Assembly: GCA_958450365.1 (NCBI GenBank)
Contig: CAUEEP010000742.1
Coordinates: 1,996,001 to 2,060,000 of the forward strand
Origin: Mesorhabditis belari
Taxonomy: Eukaryota; Nematoda; Chromadorea; Rhabditida; Rhabditidae
Reading direction: 5' to 3'
Length of the DNA stretch: 64,000 nt
In this document: one piece after another, positions 59,627 to 64,000 of the stretch
Numbering within the stretch: position 1 is the first letter of the stretch
Layout of the letters: the number at the start of each line of letters is the position of its first letter
The notes under the pieces: model-generated
Told to the model about the DNA's origin: nothing
Seen by the model: only the letters and a program-made list of their open reading frames with translations
Databases searched by the model: none
Translations under genes and position numbers: made by a program

Positions 59627-61260
59627 TAGATGACCGACTTCGAACATCAAGTTCGCGTCTGTCTACTTTACGATTTTAAACTGAGCAAAACAGCCGCGGA
59701 ATTCCATCGAGATTTGGTAAAAGCATTTGGGAATGATGTATTGTCGATGTCGATGTAAAGCCGATGCTGAGCCTAGTTCTGACGCTTTCGGAATGGTGAT
59801 GAAAGTCTTGAGAACCATGAACACTCTCGTCGACCTCAAGCGGTAGACAACGATATTTTGAGGGCTACAATCGAATCGGATCCATGTCAAACGACGCGTG
59901 AACTTGCTCAACACTTTCTATGTTCAAATTCTACTATTGATGAGCATCTCCACGCCATTGGAAAGACGATCAGATGCGGGAAATGACTTCCTCACGAGTT
60001 AAGCAGTGCAAAAAAGGCTTCACGGGTCGCTATTGCCGGAATCCTCATCCGCCACGCTAAATATCATGGTTTTTTGGTTCTCTCGTTACTGGAGATGAGA
60101 AGTGGATTCATTTCGATAATACTATTCGAAAACGGAAATGACTAGGACCAGGAGAACGATCAAATCCGACCCTGAAATCGGACATTCATGGAAAAAGGTG
60201 CAAACGCAGTCCTCACGAGTTAAGCAGTGCAAACGCTCGTTTATATCCGAACAACCTAATAAATTATTATAGATTTTTGTAAAAATCGATTTAGAAAGTC
60301 CAATGTATTGCACGGATACCGCAAAAGCTTTTTTGATGTCTGATGTCGTTTTCATGGTTGAGTCGGCCTCAAATGCGGATGATCAGTTCTTGGTGGGGTT
60401 ACAAGAGTTTAAGAAGTTTAAAGCTTTAAGAAATAATCGTAGGTAATTATTTTTGTGATTAGTTTACTCCATTACTTTACCTCCATTCCCGTAGTATTTT
60501 TGTTTTCGGGGAAAAAAACGAAAAAGCGGCTATCACTTGTTCGTTAACTTTTAAATGGGAATCGCTTGAATCTATCAGTAATGATAAGTAGCAAATTGCT
60601 AATTGCCTTTATGCAAATCGATTCCAGGTAGAAGAAGTTTTGCGAGCCTTCGACTCGGCCATTCAAACGCAATGGTTCTCCAACTCGTCTTGTGATTTCG
60701 GAGTTTTGAGTCAACAAATCACCCGAGTATCGGGTTCGTTTTCCTTTAAAAAAAAACGAAATTTCATTGGCAGTGGTTTAGGCATTGTCTAGTACTCTGA
60801 TTTAGTCATTGTCTACTACTCTGATTTAGGCATTGTCTACTACTCTGATTTAGGCATTGTCTACTACTCTGATTTAGGCTTTGTCTACTACTCTGATTTA
60901 GTAAATTGTAAATTAAAATGTAAATTGCCTTTATGCAAATCGATTCAATCAAATGCAAATTGCTAATTGCCTAAGTTTAAAGCTTATACTAAAATCATAC
61001 TAATTACTGATAGTTTAAAACGCTCGTTTATATCCGAACAACCTAATATATCATTTAAAACCTAAAGTTTTATCTTTAAAATTCTAGTTAAAACATTAAT
61101 AATTATCTCTATATAAAAACAAACTTTTATTCGTGACCACCGCAAGGCAATACGGATTCGGATCCTCGGCATCGGTGGCTGTAATCGGATCACTTCCCAC
61201 CGGACAACCCGCCCACGAATATCCCAATAATAGAAAGAAAAATGAAAGCAAAACTTTCAT
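54550..61260 (-). CDS. secreted C-type lectin, VWA-like, tandem paralogue; intron 1 holds nested transposons
   Basis: Exon 1 (61260-61125) encodes signal peptide MKVLLSFFFLLLGYSWAG and ends at an A|GTTTGT donor. Exon 2 (58469-58203) joins in phase and carries the CTLD start (DNYERAYRKCWNSGTGRLAR) through FTKWAPG. Exon 3 (57305-57189) ends it (GEPSNPTSRSC, YLCDIPAI). Exon 4 from 57118 starts the VWA-like part (NADVFFMIDNSGDHNETRMV). Then FGFNSVLPSQWYSPSSCGDA (56.3 kb), VVYYDNTYLRIGTPNFCADN (56.1 kb), QPCACRRTNSAYKTKQIMIW (55.5 kb), LSSWEHYLLDIRVNKATA (54.9 kb), PEFIPTQILRLWRLLCK (54.7 kb) and GAVGDTPLPPLV, TAG 54550-54552, with AATAAA about 30 bp on. Order and exon layout match the gene at 50764-53587. 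EPS replaces EPN in the CTLD. Intron 1 (58470-61124) holds three nested mobile elements plus a captured fragment of the neighbour; the joining of exons 1 and 2 is inferred from phase and family layout. Confidence 0.72.
55060..55435. mobile_element. copies of the 44-kb MITE family in a lectin intron
   Basis: Two inverted-orientation pieces share gagatttcgaggaatttagg, tacactactattagagaga and the gacgatgagatcttgc region with 43928-44375. Confidence 0.65.
55675..55928. repeat. 14-bp minisatellite (agcgccatgaaaag)
   Basis: About 18 essentially identical copies in an intron of the 54550-61260 gene. All three minus frames stay open, repeating FHGALF/MALFSWRS; this is a repeat artefact. Confidence 0.97.
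56440..56990. mobile_element. foldback around a tRNA-like core
   Basis: Arms at about 56475-56575 and 56878-56975 are inverse (gctatcgagcactctgtcaa and ttgacagagtgctcgatagc), each with a ttgacgcagaattcaacg-type word. The right arm abuts the VWA-like exon at 56980-57118. Confidence 0.65.
56642..56725 (+). pseudogene. tRNA-Ser-like pseudogene
   Basis: The 5' end GCAGTCGTGGCCAAGTGG resembles eukaryotic serine tRNAs, TTTGAAC could present a TGA anticodon, a long variable region follows, and the T-arm reads CTGGTTCGAGTCCGCC. The 3' strand (CCTTCGGC) cannot pair with GCAGTCG. It sits between the arms of the foldback at 56440-56990. Confidence 0.55.
57331..57605. mobile_element. foldback copy 1 in lectin intron 2
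   Basis: Arms tataacttgaaacaaagaca and its inverse, and catttcagtttcaaatgaga-like inner parts, pair over about 120 bp. A related copy follows at 57640-58145. Confidence 0.7.
57640..58145. mobile_element. foldback copy 2 with inserted Tc1-type end
   Basis: Same arm sequences as 57331-57605, interrupted at about 57819 by tacagtgccggacaaaagtt, which looks like a Tc1-type terminal repeat, and about 140 bp of extra sequence. Confidence 0.55.
58680..58794 (+). pseudogene. captured lectin fragment, left part (CTLD end)
   Basis: Plus strand reads gattccctgtggtacacgga then aagttgtacagct and atatttctgcgaattgccag, matching the CTLD-closing exon of the 50764-53587 gene (DSLWYTESC, YFCELPA) with few changes. 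Opposite orientation to its source. Confidence 0.85.
59074..59241. repeat. 168-bp palindrome of two tRNA-like heads
   Basis: ctaggggggctgaaccccac, then accctcagtttggaagtgat and cttaaccaatacaccatgag, is followed around 59157 by an essentially perfect inverse. On the plus strand the right half reads GCCCTCATGGTGTATTGG ... GTGGGGTTCAGCCCC, tRNA-like with D-arm and T-arm, CTTCCAAAC in the anticodon-loop position, and partial acceptor pairing (GCCCT/AGGGT). Confidence 0.85.
59078..59526 (+). mobile_element. SINE with tRNA-like head and LINE-like tail
   Basis: Flanked by a perfect 13-bp duplication, attaagtatcact, at 59065-59077 and 59527-59539. The head is the tRNA-like palindrome above. The body includes tctcttctctagagctgact, and the tail reads cctgaataaagtatgaatatatata, like the LINE tail at 26078-26118. 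The inverted extra head is unusual for a SINE. Confidence 0.75.
59585..59628. repeat. (ATT)n microsatellite
   Basis: About 14 units right after tcgtttgaataaagtatt, possibly another retroposon tail, just before the mariner transposase start. Confidence 0.95.
59632..60160 (+). pseudogene. mariner transposase remnant
   Basis: Starts MTDFEHQVRVCLLYDFKLSK, the helix-turn-helix region of mariner transposases. After one or more frameshifts and stops it continues ILRATIESDPCQTTRELAQH and, in another frame, TGDEKWIHFDN, the first catalytic aspartate motif. The second and third acidic motifs are missing, because the right terminal repeat follows within about 120 bp. It cannot be active. Confidence 0.8.
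60260..61018 (+). pseudogene. captured lectin fragment, right part (VWA-like exons)
   Basis: Plus strand carries gaaagtccaatgtattgcac, then ttcatggttgagtcggcctc and aatgcggatgatcagttctt (VWA-like exon 1), and ggtagaagaagttttgcgag to ggttctccaactcgtcttgt (exon 2), the reverse complement of about 52.12-52.74 kb. A small insertion sits after ACCGCAAAAGC. A 24-bp intron repeat (tttaggcattgtctactact) has grown to five copies here against three in the source. Confidence 0.85.
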
Positions 61261-61539
61261 TCTTGTAATTCTTTTGCTGAGAAATGAGAAAACTAGAGAT
61301 TCTGAGGGGAGAAATGGAGAAATTTTACTTCTATCAAACGCAAAAACGTTCTCTGGAAAAAGCGATAACACATCATTTTCTGGAAATTTTTTCCCATTTT
61401 TCTGCATTCACTCCCATGTAGTCTATGAGTTGAAAAAAAGCATAAAATTTGCAAAACTTTTAGCACTACTTTTGCCTTTATATAGTTCTAAATTTATTCT
61501 AATAGATCGAGCACAATAAGAGCAAACCAAAGCTTGCTT

Positions 61540-61725
61540 ACCAAGCTTACCAAGCTTACCAAGCTTACCAAGCTTACCAAGCTTACCAAGCTTACCAAGC
61601 TTACCAAGCTTACCAAGCTTACCAAGCTTACCAAGCTTACCAAGCTTACCAAGCTTACCAAGCTTACCAAGCTTACCAAGCTTACCAAGCTTACCAAGCT
61701 TACCAAGCTTACCAAGCAAGCTTTG
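61540..61725. repeat. 9-bp minisatellite (accaagctt)
   Basis: About 20 perfect copies, flanked by an inverted repeat (ttctaatagatcgagcacaa at 61497 and its inverse at 61737-61758). It lies between two lectin genes; open frames through it are artefacts. Confidence 0.97.
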
Positions 61726-61929
61726 ACTTGATCTTATTGTGCTCGATCTATTAGAATAAATTTAGAACCATGGTTAGCTTACCAAGCTTACCAAGCTGTG
61801 TGTCACAGAGAGTTTCTGGTTCAGTCTAGCTGAATCCAGCTGACTCACTGATCTTTCTTTTGTTTAAAAAATGCCAAATTTTCCTTAATCTTCATCCTTA
61901 ATCAATTTATTCAAAAAAAAAAACGAATC

Positions 61930-63325
61930 TTAAATAAAAGGTGCCGGTGGGGTTTCGCCAGTAGAGCCGGTTAGACTGAAAAGATTGATATGTGTAAATA
62001 GTAGAAATTTTTGAATTTTAACATACCGTAAATACTGTAATTAGTACCCCATCGCCATAATGACGGTGCGGAGTGTTGCGTAGTCTAGCTTTGAACGAGT
62101 TTTTCTCGACACTGGTTTATGCTACAATGCTCGCTTAGGTATCAAAAAATAGCTGAAATTCAGGGCCATTTTTTGATACCAAAAACACATTTTTTAAAAG
62201 TACGGGCGCTTTGAAAAAAAATGAAATACTAAAAAACTTTTGCGACTACGCGACTGTACGAGGGGGGTGGGGTACTATTACAGTATTTACAGTTATTTTC
62301 TTTTCACATTATATTACACCAAATTCCCTCACAAATTTCAATCATAAATTCCTATTTTTCTATTTTATACCAACTTGCATAAGAAACGCCACAATGTTAA
62401 AACTTGAGTGGGAATGAATTCGGGATGATCGCTTGGCATTTGAATCTCTTGCATCAATGAATCAATCCAAAGTGGAAACGTCTAAATGTTAGAATTGAAA
62501 CTATTAGTGCACTAGAAAGAGTGTGTTTCCCCATTTTTTGCATGAAAATCACCTTACCGCCGTTTTCTTTGATACTCGAATTGGCCACAAGTAATGTTCC
62601 CAAGTAGCAAGCTCATTTCCCAATGAGATATTGCGTGATGTTTGATAGCTGAATATACTTATAGCTTCAGTTATATATGTCGCAGCCGCTCGTGATTTTC
62701 AGCCGCTAGTGATTGAATCACCATCGGCTAGCCGCTAGTGATTGAATCACCATCGGCTAGCCGCTAGTGATTGAAACCATGGCCTAGCCGCTAGTGATTG
62801 AAACCATGGCCTAGCCGCTAGTGATTCAACCACTAGCGGCTCTGGTACACTTAATTCTTCGTTTTCTCACAGGAAACGGCTTGATTGAATCACTAGCGGC
62901 TAGCCGATGGTGATTCAAATCACTAGCGGCTGAAAATCACGAGCGGCTGCGACATATAGCTTCAGTTTATCATCATCAACTGGTCAATCTACGCTTACGC
63001 ATCTCTCATCGGAATCCAAATCATGATTTGTCGAGTCCCGTACTTTGCAGCGTTTCGCCGACAACCGCAATCACTCATGAACATTTCAACAATGTTCATT
63101 GGACTAAAAAAGATGTGTTCATGAAAACGTAGCCCTATTTAACTCACACAGAGATAGCGCAATCAGTTCACAAAGCACAAACAACTCACACAGAGATGTC
63201 CAAGACGAAATCGCTTTGTTGTCCCGTTGTATACATACTATCAACAATCTCAGGGAAACGATCCACACAGAAATTCGGGCCAGAATTAGCCGAAACCCAT
63301 GTACTATCATAGTAAACAATTCCTA
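61930..63325 (-). CDS. secreted C-type lectin family member, 3' part only
   Basis: Third tandem member, recognised by the C-terminal module in the same order: GIVYYDSTWVSANSGPNFCV (about 63.3-63.18 kb), CGCRRNAAKYGTRQIMIWIP (63.1-63.0 kb), ELATWEHYLWPIRVSKKTA (62.64-62.56 kb), PEFIPTQVLTLWRFLCK (62.48-62.38 kb) and a last exon 61975-61930 encoding LTGSTGETPPAPFI, stop TAA. AATAAA follows about 20 bp on. The CTLD and most of the VWA-like part must lie beyond 63.53 kb; they are not in the window, because a Tc1-like element occupies 63533-64000. Two further foldbacks sit in its introns. Confidence 0.75.
62024..62296. mobile_element. foldback MITE in a lectin intron
   Basis: Left taccgtaaatactgtaatta then gtaccccatcgcc; right gtggggtactattacagtat then ttacag. 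Inner parts also pair (gcgtagtc and gactacgc, ttttttgatacc and ggtatcaaaaaa). Confidence 0.75.
62670..62960. mobile_element. palindromic element with tandem 28-bp core
   Basis: Ends atgtcgcagccgctcgtgat and gcggctgcgacat are inverse. Inside are five copies of agccgctagtgattgaa(tc)accatggcct, then inverse copies after 62830. It lies between the exons at 62.6 and 63.0 kb. Confidence 0.75.
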
Positions 63326-63532
63326 GAAACATATTCTTACATCCATGTGCAAAAGTCTTTTAACACTCAATTTTCTAAAAAATCCATCGATTTCATCGAT
63401 TTTCTTTGATAAAGTTCCGCTCTTTTAGGCTATTAATAGTTTTAGTTATTATTAAAATATTAACACAAATATATGCACAATTTATTTACACAAACGTTAT
63501 CGCTATACAACACTTATTCATCGAGAAAAAAG

Positions 63533-64000
63533 GGAGTGGGACAAATGCGACCTTTTTCTTGCGCACCCGGACATTTGCGCACCTTTTTTTCCGCACCTTG
63601 CCCATTAGCGCACCTTTTTTCGCGTTTTAAAAAAGCTCTAAAAGCTAATATTAACCAATTTCTATTCCAAAAGTTGTTTTTCTAGGTAATTTGAGCTTTT
63701 GTGTACTGGCGAATTATCTTGATAAAGAAAACAGCCTGGATTCATCGAAACAGTCGCAAATGGAAGTAGACATCTGTCCAATATCTCAATATATTGGCGG
63801 GAATCCATTGTTGACTTTACGAGGACAAGCGGACCTGTTGAACTTTTACACATCGCATCTAAACAAATATGCCAAAATTTCGATTCTACGCCCTAAAATT
63901 ACCTAAAAAAACAACTTTTGGAATAGACATTGGTTAATATTAGCTTTTTAGAGCTTTTTAAAACACGAAAAAAGGTGCGCTAATGGGCAAGGTGCGGAAA
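63533..64000. mobile_element. Tc1-like element, long inverted repeats, cut by window end
   Basis: Left arm from agtgggacaaatgcgacctt through gcaccttgcccattagcgca to attccaaaagttgtttttct; the right arm (from about 63897) is its inverse and continues past 64000. The ends match 43101-43406. The middle encodes part of a transposase on the minus strand. Confidence 0.75.
63675..63830 (-). pseudogene. Tc1-family transposase fragment
   Basis: Minus strand reads TMDSRQYIEILDRCLLPFA and then MNPGCFLYQDNSPVHKSS. This corresponds to the Y..iL...LLP and QDN.pvH region around the second catalytic aspartate of Tc1-like DDE transposases. N-terminal DNA-binding domain and the rest of the catalytic core are absent. 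Confidence 0.75.

Larger units (their letters stand above)
58795..60259 (+). mobile_element. mariner transposon, 1465 bp, defective
   Basis: Ends TTAGGTTGTTCGGATATAAA and TTTATATCCGAACAACCTAA with TA on both sides. It contains a broken transposase reading frame at 59632-60160 and a SINE at 59078-59526. It interrupts the captured lectin fragment between atttctgt...ata and taaattattatag. Confidence 0.85.
58652..61046. mobile_element. outer mariner-ended element carrying a captured lectin-gene fragment
   Basis: Left end TTTGGTTGTTCGGATATAAA (58652) and right end TTTATATCCGAACAACCTAA (closing at 61046) are inverted repeats and the same as the ends of the inner mariner at 58795-60259. Between them, excluding the inner element, 58680-58794 plus 60260-61018 is a reverse-complement copy of parts of 52.1-52.85 kb in the neighbouring lectin gene. 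Its transposase is absent. It lies wholly in intron 1 of the 54550-61260 gene. Confidence 0.8.

Noticed and set aside
61423..61731. KLGKLG, LVSLVS and LTKLTK repeat frames
   Set aside because: Stop-free 9-bp repeat, open on both strands.
1..64000. Spliced-leader RNA or ribosomal RNA genes
   Set aside because: I looked for the canonical nematode SL1/SL2 leader sequences and rRNA cores on both strands and saw none.

Overview
The window looks like nuclear DNA of a free-living rhabditid-type nematode. It is AT-rich, and its genes are cut into short exons with nematode-style splice sites (TTTCAG acceptors, GTGAGT/GTAAGT donors). The recognisable genes are an EMAP-like WD40 protein (elp-1 type), a cluster of secreted C-type lectins and a small ShKT-domain protein. 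Interspersed DNA is dominated by mariner/Tc1/pogo-type transposons, foldback MITEs, tRNA-derived SINEs, LINE tails and a great many minisatellites. The genus cannot be fixed from this sequence alone. All gene calls are on the minus strand; exon coordinates come from reading splice sites and phases by eye.

Layout. 1-5.3 kb: no gene seen; a 1.2 kb foldback and simple repeats. 5.3-18.8 kb: one unidentified gene rebuilt from eight short phase-compatible exons (and possibly a ninth at 19.8 kb), separated by huge introns filled with minisatellites and inverted repeats. 18.9-25.4 kb: repeats and three SINE-like copies. 25.4-25.6 kb: an isolated first exon with a likely trans-splice site. 26-34 kb: LINE fragments and minisatellites. 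34.05-39.72 kb: the elp-1/EML gene, about 20 exons. 40.5-40.9 kb: last exon of an unidentified gene. 41-45 kb: four or more non-autonomous DNA transposons. 45.2-64 kb: a secreted-protein cluster, in order a two-CTLD lectin, a two-domain ShKT protein, and three lectins of one tandem family (CTLD, VWA-like domain, unrecognised C-terminal module), the last cut by the window end.

The most unusual structure is a nest in the first intron of the lectin gene at 54.55-61.26 kb. An outer element with mariner-type ends (58652-61046) carries about 870 bp copied, inverted, from the neighbouring lectin gene at 50.8-53.6 kb. A second mariner with the same ends (58795-60259) sits inside it. A SINE flanked by a perfect 13-bp target duplication (59078-59526) sits inside that mariner. 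The intron is therefore transcribed antisense to exons of the neighbouring paralogue. This is gene-fragment capture by a mariner-type element, with readable order of events.
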